From a bacterium (lineage in GTDB: Bacteria > Zixibacteria > MSB-5A5 > GN15 > FEB-12): a DNA stretch of 64,000 nt. Shown piece by piece: positions 8,817-17,489 of this stretch (position 1 is the first letter of the stretch; the number at the start of each line of letters is the position of its first letter). The DNA is taken from assembly GCA_020444475.1 (NCBI GenBank), contig JAHLKV010000003.1, forward strand, positions 553,384-617,383. Direction: 5' to 3'. A program made the translations under genes and the position numbers. The notes beneath the pieces were generated by a model, which was not told the DNA's origin, ran no database searches, and was given only the letters and a program-made list of their open reading frames with translations.

Positions 8817-10238
8817 ATGGCGAGAATTCTGGTTCTTGGTGCGACGGGTTATGTAGGACGGCGACTGGTGCCGGTGCTGTCGGCGCGCGGCCATACGGTA
8901 CGTTGTCTCGTGCGCGACTCTTCTAAAGTACCGGCGAGCGAGTGGCGGGGTGTCGAAATCATGCGAGGTGACGTGCTTCGCGCTGAGACCCTCCCCCCTG
9001 CTATGCGCGGTATCGACGTGGTGTTGTACCTGGTACACTCCATGGGGTCAGGTGAAGCGTCGTTCGCCGAGCTGGACCGTCAGGCAGCGCAGAGTGTTGG
9101 GGCAGCCGCGGCCGAAGCCGGTGTCAGGCGGCTGGTCTATCTTGGTGGGCTGGGGAAACGCGAGGGTCAGGAGTCTATTCACTTGCAGAGCCGTCATGAA
9201 GTCGCCGCCATTCTGCGTGAGTCAGGCATACCGCTGACGGAGTTTCGCGCGGCGGTGATTGTCGGGGCGGGGAGTACCTCGTTTGAGATGGTGCACCATC
9301 TGGTCAATCGTCTGCCGGTGATGATCTGCCCGCGCTGGCTGGTCACGCGCACACAGCCGATTGCGCTGCCCGATGTGCTTCGCTATCTCGCGGATAGCGT
9401 GGACAGAAAGGACACAGCAGGTCAGACGATAGATATCGGCGGGCCGGATATCCTGTCGTACCGCTCGATGATGCTGACAGTCGCGCGGGTGCTGAAACTT
9501 CGCCGCCTGCTCATCCAGGTGCCGGTGCTGACGCCGAGGTTGTCATCGTACTGGGTGAATCTGGTGACGCCGATTCACGCCGAGACGGCCCGGGCGCTTA
9601 TCGAAGGCGTGCGTTCCGACACCGTGTGCGAAAACAGACTGGCGGAAGAGCTGTTCGATTTCGCGCCGATGACATACGAAGAGGCGGTGTTTCGTGCGCT
9701 CAAAAACGTGCGCCCGCGCGACGGCAAGACCGCCCAGACGCTGGTGACGGCGGAGCTGGAACAGGACCATATAGAGCCGTCGCACCTGCTGACCGATGTT
9801 CGCGAGGTGGCGTGCCCGGTGTCGGCGGAGCGGTTGTATGCGACGGTGTCGTCGATAGGTGGAGCGACCGGATGGTTTTACGGCAACTGGCTGTGGAGGA
9901 TTCGCGGGAAAATCGATGAATGGCTGGGCGGGGTGGGACTTCGGCCGGGGCGGGTCGTCTCGGACCCGATCACGCCGGGGGATACTATCGATTTCTGGAA
10001 AGTTGAGCGGGTCGTGCCGGGTCGCCTGCTGCTGCTGCATGCGGAGATGATCGTGTGGGGGCAGGCGTGGCTGGAGTTTGAGGTTGAGAGTACGGCCGGT
10101 GGCAGTCGACTGAGACAGACCGCGCGGTATTATCCGAAAGGTCTGGGTGGATTGCTGTACTGGTGGCTGACGTTCCCGATACACTTCTTCGTGTTCCGCG
10201 GCATGGCGCGGAATGTGTGTAAGGCGGCGGAATCATAA
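8817..10238 (+). CDS. NAD(P)-binding SDR-like protein with C-terminal DUF2867 domain
   Basis: A 473-residue protein. The N-terminal Rossmann domain has the GATGYVG nucleotide motif (about residue 9), followed by an NmrA/atypical-SDR fold to about 300. The C-terminal 160 residues (from VACPVSAERLYATV) match the polyketide-cyclase-like DUF2867 domain commonly fused to it. It is probably an NAD(P)H-dependent reductase or redox sensor of unknown substrate. The ORF track starts at TTG 8814; ATG 8817 is preferred, with AAAGGAA about 10 bases upstream. It is a single gene converging on the glycosyltransferase. Confidence 0.8.
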   Translation: MARILVLGATGYVGRRLVPVLSARGHTVRCLVRDSSKVPASEWRGVEIMRGDVLRAETLPPAMRGIDVVLYLVHSMGSGEASFAELDRQAAQSVGAAAAEAGVRRLVYLGGLGKREGQESIHLQSRHEVAAILRESGIPLTEFRAAVIVGAGSTSFEMVHHLVNRLPVMICPRWLVTRTQPIALPDVLRYLADSVDRKDTAGQTIDIGGPDILSYRSMMLTVARVLKLRRLLIQVPVLTPRLSSYWVNLVTPIHAETARALIEGVRSDTVCENRLAEELFDFAPMTYEEAVFRALKNVRPRDGKTAQTLVTAELEQDHIEPSHLLTDVREVACPVSAERLYATVSSIGGATGWFYGNWLWRIRGKIDEWLGGVGLRPGRVVSDPITPGDTIDFWKVERVVPGRLLLLHAEMIVWGQAWLEFEVESTAGGSRLRQTARYYPKGLGGLLYWWLTFPIHFFVFRGMARNVCKAAES

Positions 10239-10266
10239 GAGGGCTTTGCCAGGCACACTCCGCAGT

Positions 10267-11397
10267 CTACCCCACCAACCCTTCTATCACCTGCTCCCAG
10301 CCTTCGCATTGGGCGAAGTGGGAGTATTTCAGGCGCGAGTCGGTGAGCGCTTCGCGCGCGGCCTCTTCGGCGAACGACGGGTCGGCGATAAAGCGGGTCA
10401 TGCAGTCGGCGAGTTCTGAGTCGTTGTGCGGTTCGTACAAAAGCCCATTGCGGCCGTGGTCGAGCTGCGAGATCGTCCCCCCCGCGCGCGTGCCGATGGT
10501 CGGCAGCCCCGACGCAAACGCTTCGACCACCACCATACCCGCCGTCTCGGACTCCGACGGCAGGATGAACTGGTCGAGCGAGGCATAGGCGTACTCCGGC
10601 TCTTTCTGGTGCGGACGAAAATGAACGAAGTCGCTCAGATTTCGTTCGTCAACCAGCGCGCGGAGTTCTTCGGCATAACCGGTTTCCTCGTGGCGCGTCT
10701 TATCCCCTATCAAAGCGAGATGAACCCTGTGGCCGTTTTCGTGCAGTCTTCCCAAGGCGCGGATGGCGGTGTCCTGGCATTTCTTGCGGTCGAGCCGTCC
10801 GATCACGCCGGCGATGTAGGCATCGGGCGGGAGGTCGAGTCGTTCACGGGCGGTTAGTTTGTCGGGCTTGAAGTCCTGGAAACGGTCGAGTTCGATTCCG
10901 CGCGGGATGATGTGGATTTTCTCTTTCGGGACGACCGTCTTTTCCTGCACGCGGTCGGCGAGCCATTGCACGGGGGTGATCCAGGCATCGAAATGTCCGT
11001 ACTCCCAGGCGTGGAACATGTCTTTTTTGTCGGCGCCGATGTGCATATGTTGCGAGTAGATGATCTTGAAGAACTTGCGCGCGGTGATCTTGGCGAGGAC
11101 ACCGAGGAACATGTCTTTGCTCTGGTGGAGCGAGAGGATGCGGACGTTGTCCTCGCGGATATGGCTCGCCAGGCGGCGGGCGTTGACGACATCGCCGTAC
11201 TTGAAGTCGGACTTGACGGCGCGCTTTTTGACTTCGAACTCATCGGCATGAGCGTAGATCATCGACTCCGGGTGGGCGTAGACGACCGTATCCCAGCCCC
11301 GGTAGCGCATCCACTTGAGGAAGCGGAGGACGTTCATCTCCAGACCGCCCCAGGAGCGGGAGGAGCAGTAAGAGCCGATGGCGAAGTCGTGTTGCAT
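10267..11397 (-). CDS. GT4-family glycosyltransferase
   Basis: A 376-residue GT-B glycosyltransferase. SWGGLEMNVLRF near the N terminus is the acceptor-side glycine-rich loop, and GVIGRLDRKKCQD (about 195) opens the donor-binding domain. PSESETAGMVVVEAFASG (about 300) holds the paired-glutamate donor-sugar signature of family 4. It likely transfers a sugar from a nucleotide donor to a lipid or polysaccharide at the cytoplasmic membrane. No Shine-Dalgarno is evident before the ATG at 11397. It is not inside a visible polysaccharide locus, so the acceptor is unknown. Confidence 0.85.
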   Translation of the reverse strand: MQHDFAIGSYCSSRSWGGLEMNVLRFLKWMRYRGWDTVVYAHPESMIYAHADEFEVKKRAVKSDFKYGDVVNARRLASHIREDNVRILSLHQSKDMFLGVLAKITARKFFKIIYSQHMHIGADKKDMFHAWEYGHFDAWITPVQWLADRVQEKTVVPKEKIHIIPRGIELDRFQDFKPDKLTARERLDLPPDAYIAGVIGRLDRKKCQDTAIRALGRLHENGHRVHLALIGDKTRHEETGYAEELRALVDERNLSDFVHFRPHQKEPEYAYASLDQFILPSESETAGMVVVEAFASGLPTIGTRAGGTISQLDHGRNGLLYEPHNDSELADCMTRFIADPSFAEEAAREALTDSRLKYSHFAQCEGWEQVIEGLVG

Positions 11398-11452
11398 GGG
11401 ACAATATAGTTCGGTCTGGGACGGCTGAGCAACTTTTTAGAGGAGTGTGGAA

Positions 11453-11626
11453 ATGCCGGAGACAGGACTGCGGTTTGTCGATCGGGATGACCTGAGCCCG
11501 ATCTGCCCGCACTGCGAAAAGTATCTCGATGAGATCTATGTCAAACGCAGAGGCATCGCGGGCAGTGACGCCTCGGTGCACTACTGTCCGTTTTGTCTGA
11601 AAGTACTGTCGATCCTGCCGGGTTAG
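11453..11626 (+). CDS. 57-residue zinc-ribbon protein
   Basis: Too short for the ORF track. ATG at 11453 follows AGAGGAG by about 7 bases. The product is a small protein with two CxxC knuckles, ICPHC (C18, C21) and YCPFC (C45, C48), separated by about 23 residues: a single zinc ribbon with no other domain. It is divergent from the glycosyltransferase. Its TAG stop overlaps the stop codon of the convergent cysteine hydrolase by 4 bases. Function is unknown; the good ribosome site and paired knuckles argue that it is real. Confidence 0.72.
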   Translation: MPETGLRFVDRDDLSPICPHCEKYLDEIYVKRRGIAGSDASVHYCPFCLKVLSILPG

Positions 11627-12411
11627 CCTTTCGCCCGGGGCCGGTGCTTGACCGGCAGCGGTTCGCAGTGACGGTTGATCTCGTCGATTGCCTCCTGGGT
11701 GTTGACGATGCGCGTGTAGCGCGCTTTGAGCGTGGCGATCGTGAAGTCGTGCAATTCCGCGGTCACCGACGCGCAGGCATCGTCGACAGTGGTCACCAGA
11801 AAGCCGAGATCGCAGGCGTCGCGGACAGTGGTTGAAACACACTCGTTGGTGTAGACGCCGGTCACGAACAGTGAGTCTATGTCGAGGTTTTTCAGGACAT
11901 AGAAGAGGTTGGTCGAGGTGAAGACGCCGGATGAGGTTTTGTTCATGACAATCTCATCGCCGACCGGCGCAACTTCTTCGATAAACTCAGCTTCTTTGGA
12001 GCCGGGAGTTGCGAGCAGGTTGAGCATCTTGTGACCGTTGCCGCGGTCGCGCCCGTCCTGGGTGAGCGATTGGATCCGCACGTGGATGACTTCGAGTCCG
12101 TTCTCCCGAAAACAATCCTGCAGCCGTCGGACGTTGGGAAAGACGGTGTTTTTCAATACGCTGAAGTAATACTCCTGGGCCTCCACGGGGACATCGGCAT
12201 TATCCTCGGCGAACACCCCCCACCCGGGGGCAGCATCGAGATACTGCATGTCGATACAGAGCAGGGCGGTATTTCGGGCGCGAAGGGCCTCCACCCGCTC
12301 GGGGGCTTCGATAATCGATTCGTGGTAGGTTTGCTCGAGCGGATCGACATTGATATACTCCGGATCCAGCTCCTTGATGATGTCGTGTCGCTTTCTCGGT
12401 TTTTTGCTCAC
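11623..12411 (-). CDS. isochorismatase-like cysteine hydrolase
   Basis: A 262-residue protein of the isochorismatase/nicotinamidase/N-carbamoylsarcosine amidase fold. The catalytic triad is visible as Asp in LLCIDMQYLD, Lys in IVMNKTSSGVF and Cys in GVYTNECVSTT. The ORF track extends it to 12492, but that stretch overlaps the upstream gene. GTG at 12411 lies 2 bases after the M20 stop, so translation is probably coupled. Pairing with a carbamoylase-type M20 enzyme suggests hydrolysis of a ureido or carbamoyl compound (purine, pyrimidine or creatinine breakdown); this is inference from context. Confidence 0.85.
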   Translation of the reverse strand: MSKKPRKRHDIIKELDPEYINVDPLEQTYHESIIEAPERVEALRARNTALLCIDMQYLDAAPGWGVFAEDNADVPVEAQEYYFSVLKNTVFPNVRRLQDCFRENGLEVIHVRIQSLTQDGRDRGNGHKMLNLLATPGSKEAEFIEEVAPVGDEIVMNKTSSGVFTSTNLFYVLKNLDIDSLFVTGVYTNECVSTTVRDACDLGFLVTTVDDACASVTAELHDFTIATLKARYTRIVNTQEAIDEINRHCEPLPVKHRPRAKG

Positions 12412-12413
12412 GG

Positions 12414-13670
12414 TTATTCGGCCTCGGCTATGGTCAACAGCGATTGCAGCGCCAGGTTGGCGCCGGTTTCTATATCTTCCCAGTGGGTCCATTCGGCCGG
12501 AGAGTGAGAACGGCCGTCCTTGCTCGGGACGAAAATCATGCCGACACGGGTGAAGTGGGACAGTATCTGGGCGTCGTGTACCGCACCGGACGGCATCTCA
12601 TGATACGGCAGGTCCATCTGTTCGGCGGCGCGCTTGATGGTATTGTATATCTCCGGATGGCATGGTGAGGGTTCCAGCTCGCTGAGGATGTCGAATTCGA
12701 ACATGAGATTGCGCCGCCGGGCGATTGCCGAGAGGGCTTTGCGAAAGGCGAGAGCCAGTTCGGCGAGGATGTCGACATTGGGGTCGCGCACGTCAAGCGA
12801 GAACTCTACTTCACCGGGTACGGTGTTGGCGGTACCGGGGAAGAGATCGATCTTACCGATAGTCGCAACCGAGTTGTCGGAGCCGTTTTCTTCGAGGATG
12901 CGCGGTATCTCGGTGGAGAATTCGGAAAGCCCACCGAGGGCGTCAGTGCGCATGTTCATCGGTGTCGTGCCGGCGTGGTCGGCCTTGCCCTTCAGTCGAA
13001 TAAACCACTTGAACAGGCCGGTGAAGCCGGTGACCAGTCCGATGCTGCAGTGAAGATTGTCAAGGACCGGACCCTGCTCGATATGGACTTCGAGATAGGC
13101 GTGGACGCTGTCGGGCGATCGACGGGCCTGCAGGGCCTCCATCGGATCGAGCCCGTGCTGCTGCATGACCTCGGAGAGGTAAATGCCGTTGAGATCGACC
13201 GCCGTGTAGATCCCTTCGGGGTTGAGCTCACCGCACAACGCCTGGGAGCCGAACGGTCCGCCGAACCGGCCTTCCTCGTCGGAGAACGCGACCAGTTCCA
13301 GCGGATAACGGGTGGTGATGCCTTCCTCGTGGATTCGCCTCAGACATTCCAGTCCGACCAGCACGCCGAGGGCGCCGTCGAGGTGTCCGCCGGCCGGGAC
13401 GGTGTCGAGATGGGAGCCAATTATGACAGTGGGCTGGTCGGAGTCAGGGTCGGTGCGGGCAAAAACATTGGCGGCGCCGTCGCGGTAGTAGTGAAGCTCG
13501 GTCGATTCTATTTGATCCCGAAGCCAGTCACGACCTTCCATGTCTTCGTCGGTGAAGGCCATGCGGTAGATACCGTGGTCTTCGTGTCGGCCGACGGCGG
13601 CCAGCTGTTGGATGTCGTCGCGAAGGCGGTCGAAGTTTACGGTCAGGTTCCGAGTGGTCGTCTGCGGCAT
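12414..13670 (-). CDS. M20-family carbamoylase / allantoate amidohydrolase-like hydrolase
   Basis: A 418-residue binuclear-metal hydrolase. GSHLDTVPAGGHLDGALG carries the first metal His and bridging Asp, FSDEEGRFGG the Glu pair, and HIEQGPVL and KADHAGTTPM the further ligand and dimer-face His. These loops match N-carbamoyl-amino-acid hydrolase and allantoate/ureidoglycolate amidohydrolases rather than M20 peptidases. The ORF was called from 13826; ATG 13670 with AAAGGAG 5 bases upstream is the real start. It is first gene of a two-gene operon with the cysteine hydrolase. Confidence 0.87.
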   Translation of the reverse strand: MPQTTTRNLTVNFDRLRDDIQQLAAVGRHEDHGIYRMAFTDEDMEGRDWLRDQIESTELHYYRDGAANVFARTDPDSDQPTVIIGSHLDTVPAGGHLDGALGVLVGLECLRRIHEEGITTRYPLELVAFSDEEGRFGGPFGSQALCGELNPEGIYTAVDLNGIYLSEVMQQHGLDPMEALQARRSPDSVHAYLEVHIEQGPVLDNLHCSIGLVTGFTGLFKWFIRLKGKADHAGTTPMNMRTDALGGLSEFSTEIPRILEENGSDNSVATIGKIDLFPGTANTVPGEVEFSLDVRDPNVDILAELALAFRKALSAIARRRNLMFEFDILSELEPSPCHPEIYNTIKRAAEQMDLPYHEMPSGAVHDAQILSHFTRVGMIFVPSKDGRSHSPAEWTHWEDIETGANLALQSLLTIAEAE

Positions 13671-13943
13671 CGTGCTCCTTTCAGCAATCAGTATAGCCCT
13701 TATATATAGCTGTCGACCGAGTCGGGGAAAAGTTCGGAGATCGGGGCGACAGTCTTTGGGGTGAGCGTACGATTCATAACGGGCAGTACATCTATATATG
13801 TACAGAAGGCGGCCGGTCGCAAGCAATTCTACCGGAGGGGGTAGACGGGGCCGTTGATGTCTGGCGTAACGTATGATGCAATATATGGTTACAGGACCGT
13901 GACGGTTTTGGGAGATTTTTGGCAGTTGAGCTTAAGATTGCAC

Positions 13944-13972
13944 TTGACGCGCCGATAGAATAATAGCATATT
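13944..13972 (+). promoter_or_regulatory. putative promoter of the Rrf2-family gene
   Basis: TTGACG at 13944-13949 and CATATT at 13967-13972 are 17 bases apart. The operator-like dyad at 13962-13983 overlaps the -10, as expected for a repressor site. An alternative reading is TTGCAC with TAATAG, also 17 apart. Confidence 0.45.
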
Positions 13973-13983
13973 GACATGCGATT
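13962..13983 (+). promoter_or_regulatory. operator-like imperfect palindrome before the Rrf2 gene
   Basis: The arms AATAGCAT and ATGCGATT form AATnGCAT-6-ATGCnATT symmetry. The same 22-nt arrangement recurs at 14430-14451 with 16 of 22 bases identical, including the right half ACATGCGATT. This is probably the binding site of the adjacent Rrf2 regulator. Confidence 0.6.
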
Positions 13984-13995
13984 ACAGGAGATGAG

Positions 13996-14409
13996 ATGAT
14001 TTCGAAAACGAGCATCAATGCAGCCAAAGCCCTTGCCGTACTGGCTTCGCTTCCCGACCAGGAGTACGCCGGAGCCAGCTCGATCGCCCGGGAGATCGGG
14101 GCGCCGCAGAACTATCTGGGCAAGCTGCTGAAGGTGTTGGCCGGCGAGGGGTTGCTGGTGTCGCAGAAGGGATTTGGGGGCGGGTTTCGACTGGCCCGGC
14201 CAGCCTCGGAGATTTCGCTGTATGATGTTGTTGAGCCAATCGACAAGGTAAGTCGATGGGGGAATTGCTTTTTGGGGAACGGCACGTGCAATGAGAAGGA
14301 GCCATGCGCGGTTCATGGACGATGGAAGCATATTCGAAGGGAGTATTTGGGATTTCTCCGGGACACGAGTGTCGCCGACCTGGCGCGAAAGCAGGTATCG
14401 CTGCCCTGA
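13996..14409 (+). CDS. Rrf2-family iron-sulfur regulator, NsrR/IscR-like
   Basis: A 137-residue protein. The N-terminal winged helix (SIAREIGAPQNYLGKLLKVL, then a GFGGGFRLA wing) is typical of Rrf2. Three cysteines, C91, C98 and C104 (C-x6-C-x5-C), are placed as in IscR and NsrR to bind an Fe-S cluster. AGGAG precedes the ATG. Its neighbours are a hemerythrin and an NO reductase, so it most likely senses nitric oxide through the cluster and represses them and itself; this is inferred from context and the shared operator-like site. Confidence 0.87.
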   Translation: MISKTSINAAKALAVLASLPDQEYAGASSIAREIGAPQNYLGKLLKVLAGEGLLVSQKGFGGGFRLARPASEISLYDVVEPIDKVSRWGNCFLGNGTCNEKEPCAVHGRWKHIRREYLGFLRDTSVADLARKQVSLP

Positions 14410-14429
14410 GAGCTTTTTATTTGACAGAT

Positions 14430-14451
14430 AATACGACAAGCACATGCGATT
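14430..14451 (+). promoter_or_regulatory. second copy of the operator-like site, before the hemerythrin gene
   Basis: It shares AATA and ACATGCGATT at identical spacing with 13962-13983. TTGACA at 14421-14426 just upstream makes a plausible -35, placing this element over the weak -10. Confidence 0.55.
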
Positions 14452-14477
14452 CTACACATAAGAAGCAGGAGTTTACT

Positions 14478-15098
14478 ATGGAACCAACAGCCATTCTTTC
14501 AAACGAGCACCGGGTTATTGAGGTCGTTCTTGACTGCCTCGAACAGATTGCCGGACAAGCGGTGAAAACCGGAAAGCTCGACCGTGACTCGGCCGAACAG
14601 GCAGTTGATTTCTTCCGGACATTCGCCGACGGTTGCCATCACGGCAAAGAGGAAAAACACCTCTTCCCTGCCATGGTTGCCAAGGGGGTCCCTGAGCGGG
14701 GAGGTCCGGTCGGGGTGATGCTGGCTGAGCATGAACAGGGTCGGGGGTATATCCGGACTATGAGTGATCAGATCGCGTCGGCGGCCGAGGGGGACGCTGA
14801 GGCGATCGATATGTTCGCGGGCGCGGCGAACGCCTATGTGGCGATGCTTCGGGCGCACATCATGAAGGAGGACCAGGTGCTTTTTCCGCTGGCTGACCGG
14901 ATGATGACGGACGAAGACGAGCGCTCGCTGATGGCGGCGTATGACCATGTTGAGCATCATCACATGGGTGAAGGGACACACGAGCGTTATCTGGAGATTG
15001 CCGGTCGTCTTGCGGAGAAATACGGGGTGAAGACGGATGCTCTGAAGTCGGCCCATGCCGGGGGCGGCTGCGGCTGCCATCACGCAAAGAAGGATTGA
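14478..15098 (+). CDS. hemerythrin-domain protein
   Basis: A 206-residue four-helix protein. Diiron ligand candidates are in NEHRVIE, HHGKEEKHLF, AEHEQGRGY and HIMKEDQVLF, fitting the HHE family. The C terminus ends in a cysteine/histidine patch (GGGCGCHH) that could bind metal. The ORF track extends it to 14304, but that part overlaps the Rrf2 gene; the ATG at 14478 with GCAGGAG upstream is chosen. Between an Rrf2 regulator and an NO reductase it probably binds NO or O2, or repairs Fe-S clusters in the way of YtfE/Ric. Confidence 0.87.
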   Translation: MEPTAILSNEHRVIEVVLDCLEQIAGQAVKTGKLDRDSAEQAVDFFRTFADGCHHGKEEKHLFPAMVAKGVPERGGPVGVMLAEHEQGRGYIRTMSDQIASAAEGDAEAIDMFAGAANAYVAMLRAHIMKEDQVLFPLADRMMTDEDERSLMAAYDHVEHHHMGEGTHERYLEIAGRLAEKYGVKTDALKSAHAGGGCGCHHAKKD

Positions 15099-15100
15099 TT

Positions 15101-15137
15101 TGGTCTCGTATAAACCATGAGCGTAATGCAGAGACCA
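15101..15137 (+). promoter_or_regulatory. inverted repeat directly before the norZ ribosome site
   Basis: TGGTCTC (15101-15107) and GAGACCA (15131-15137) could pair around a 23-base loop, ending one base before the AAGGAG of the next gene. It may influence translation, or be a weak attenuator between the hemerythrin and NO reductase genes. Confidence 0.35.
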
Positions 15138-15150
15138 TAAGGAGTAACCT

Positions 15151-17427
15151 ATGAAGAAGCTGTGGTTGGGGTTCTGGGCCGTGGTGATCATCTCGTTTGG
15201 CGTTCTCGGCTGGTCTGGAATCAAAATATACCAGGAAAAGCCGCCCATACCGGAGCAAGTGGTGACCAGTGACGGCGTGCAGATGATCCCGCCCGGTGAG
15301 GTGGTCGCCGGGCAGCAGGTGTGGCGTGCCATGGGTGGGATGCAACTTGGTTCGGTGTGGGGTCACGGAAGTTATGTTGCCCCGGACTGGACGGCGGACT
15401 ATCTGCACCGGGAGTGTGTGTTTATTCTCGAGCGGTGGTCCAACGAAGAATTCGGGACAAGCTACGAATCGCTCGCCAGTGAGCGGCGGGCCGCGTTGGC
15501 GGCGCGCCTGCAGGATATGATGCGGACCAATACCTATGATTCGCAGAATGAATCGATCACGCTGGCGCCTATTCGTGCCGAGGCTTTCGAAGCCAACGTG
15601 CAGTATTACTCGAAGCTTTTCACGGAAGGTCACGAAGAATATGCCATCCCGGCGAACACGCTGACCGACGAAACGAAACTTCGGCAGCTCGTGACGTTCT
15701 ATTTCTGGAGTTCGTGGGCAGCGTCGACCGACCGTCCGGGCGAGACCAACATGTCCTACACCAGCAACTGGCCGCATGAGCCACTGGTAGGAAACCAACC
15801 GACCTCGGACGCCATCATCTGGACGGGGTTTAGTATCATCATGCTGCTGGCGGGGATCGGGTTGTTGGTCTGGTATCACGCCTCGCGCGGCCATGAGCCG
15901 GTCGCGGAGCGTGTCCCCGAAACCGATCCGTTGCTGGACTACAAAGTGACGCCGTCGCAGAGGGCAGTGGTGAAGTTCTTCTGGGTGGTCTCAGGTCTGT
16001 TTATGCTCCAGATCATCATGGGAGTGATCACCGCGCATTATGGGGTTGAAGGGCATGGTTTCTACGGCATACCGATCGCCGAAATCCTTCCCTATTCAGT
16101 CACGCGGACCTGGCATACGCAATTGGGGATATTCTGGATCGCGACAGCGTGGCTGGCGGCCGGTTTGTATATCGGCCCGGCGGTCAGCGGGATCGAACCG
16201 AAAGGCCAGAAGCTGGGGGTAAATGTCCTGTTCAGCGCCCTGCTGGTGGTAGTGCTGGGATCGATGGCCGGCGAGTGGCTGAGCGTAAAGGGATACCTGA
16301 CCGGCGACAACTGGTTCTGGTTTGGCCACCAGGGGTATGAGTATATCGATCTCGGTCGGGTGTGGCAGACCGGGTTGTTGATCGGATTGGGCTTGTGGCT
16401 TTTCCTTGTGGGGCGGTGTATTATCGCGGCGATCAAGCAGGGGGGCGCGCAGAAGCCGTTGATGACGATGTTTCTGATTTCGGCGGTGGCGATCGGCGCG
16501 TTTTACATGGCCGGCTTTATGTATGGTAAATCAACTCATCTGGCGCTGGCCGAATACTGGCGCTGGTGGGTGGTGCATCTGTGGGTGGAAGGATTCTTCG
16601 AAGTGTTCGCCACCGTGGTGATCGCATTCCTGTTTGCACGGCTGCAGTTGATTCGACTCTCGACGGCCAATATGTCGGTGTTGTTTTCGACGACGATCTT
16701 TCTGACGGGCGGGATAATCGGCACCCTGCATCACTTGTATTTCTCTGGCACGCCGACCGTGGTGATGGCACTGGGGGCGGTGTTTAGTGCGCTCGAGGTG
16801 GTCCCGCTGACTATTATCGGGTTCGAGGCCTGGGATAACATCCGGATTGCCCGCTCGACACCGTGGGTGCAGCGCTACAAGTGGCCAATCTACTTTTTTG
16901 TTGCCGTGGCGTTCTGGAACATGGTCGGCGCCGGGTTATTCGGATTTATGATAAATCCGCCGATCGCGCTCTATTATATGCAAGGTCTGAACACCACCCC
17001 GGTGCACGCCCATACCGCCCTGTTTGGGGTGTACGGGATGCTCGGTATCGGGCTGATGTTGTTCTGCCTCCGGGTGTTGTATGTGAGAAGTGACTGGAAG
17101 GATTCGATTCTGAAGTTTTCCTTCTGGACGATCAACGTCGGGCTGCTCGCCATGGTGGTTTTGAGCCTGCTGCCGATCGGATTCATCCAGACGTGGGCTT
17201 CGGTGGAGCACGGCTACTGGTTTGCGCGCTCGGCGGAGCTGCTTTACTCCGATACCATGACCGTATTTAAGTGGCTTCGGGCGCCCGGTGACACCCTCTT
17301 TGCGATTGGGGCGCTGGTGCTTGGGCTGTTTGTGTTTGGGTTAGCGACCGGACATTCGCTCCTGAAAAGGCCGCCGCACACTCCGGCGCCAGGTGAAAAG
17401 GCACCGGAGCCAATAGCGCGGAGTTGA
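15151..17427 (+). CDS. norZ: quinol-dependent nitric oxide reductase (qNOR)
   Basis: A 758-residue single-subunit NO reductase. An N-terminal membrane helix is followed by a periplasmic domain of about 200 residues with no CxxCH haem c motif, then about a dozen membrane helices of the haem-copper oxidase fold. Haem ligand histidines are recognisable in VTRTWHTQLGIFWIATAW, LWVEGFFEVFA and GTLHHLYF, and Glu-rich helices replace CuB with FeB. It reduces NO to N2O with electrons from quinol in the inner membrane. AAGGAG precedes the ATG 52 bases after the hemerythrin stop, so the two are probably co-transcribed. No norC is present, which fits the quinol type. Confidence 0.92.
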   Translation: MKKLWLGFWAVVIISFGVLGWSGIKIYQEKPPIPEQVVTSDGVQMIPPGEVVAGQQVWRAMGGMQLGSVWGHGSYVAPDWTADYLHRECVFILERWSNEEFGTSYESLASERRAALAARLQDMMRTNTYDSQNESITLAPIRAEAFEANVQYYSKLFTEGHEEYAIPANTLTDETKLRQLVTFYFWSSWAASTDRPGETNMSYTSNWPHEPLVGNQPTSDAIIWTGFSIIMLLAGIGLLVWYHASRGHEPVAERVPETDPLLDYKVTPSQRAVVKFFWVVSGLFMLQIIMGVITAHYGVEGHGFYGIPIAEILPYSVTRTWHTQLGIFWIATAWLAAGLYIGPAVSGIEPKGQKLGVNVLFSALLVVVLGSMAGEWLSVKGYLTGDNWFWFGHQGYEYIDLGRVWQTGLLIGLGLWLFLVGRCIIAAIKQGGAQKPLMTMFLISAVAIGAFYMAGFMYGKSTHLALAEYWRWWVVHLWVEGFFEVFATVVIAFLFARLQLIRLSTANMSVLFSTTIFLTGGIIGTLHHLYFSGTPTVVMALGAVFSALEVVPLTIIGFEAWDNIRIARSTPWVQRYKWPIYFFVAVAFWNMVGAGLFGFMINPPIALYYMQGLNTTPVHAHTALFGVYGMLGIGLMLFCLRVLYVRSDWKDSILKFSFWTINVGLLAMVVLSLLPIGFIQTWASVEHGYWFARSAELLYSDTMTVFKWLRAPGDTLFAIGALVLGLFVFGLATGHSLLKRPPHTPAPGEKAPEPIARS

Positions 17428-17455
17428 ACCCCTTAATCGCTATCCCGATCTCTCA

Positions 17456-17489
17456 GAGGCCCCCGTGAGACTTTTCTCCCGGGGGCCTC
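17456..17489 (+). terminator. hairpin after the NO reductase gene
   Basis: Arms GAGGCCCCCG and CGGGGGCCTC form a 10-bp stem with a 14-base loop. No T run follows, so termination may need Rho. Confidence 0.55.

Larger units (their letters stand above)
13671..13995. other. divergent intergenic region carrying the NO-module promoter
   Basis: It lies between the M20 operon (leftward) and the Rrf2 gene (rightward). The right end holds a promoter-like pair and the 22-nt operator-like dyad (listed separately). The left two thirds shows no clear signal to me. Confidence 0.6.

Noticed and set aside
14421-14440. FNR/DNR-type box before the hemerythrin gene
   Set aside because: TTGAC is present but the matching GTCAA half at 4-base spacing is not.
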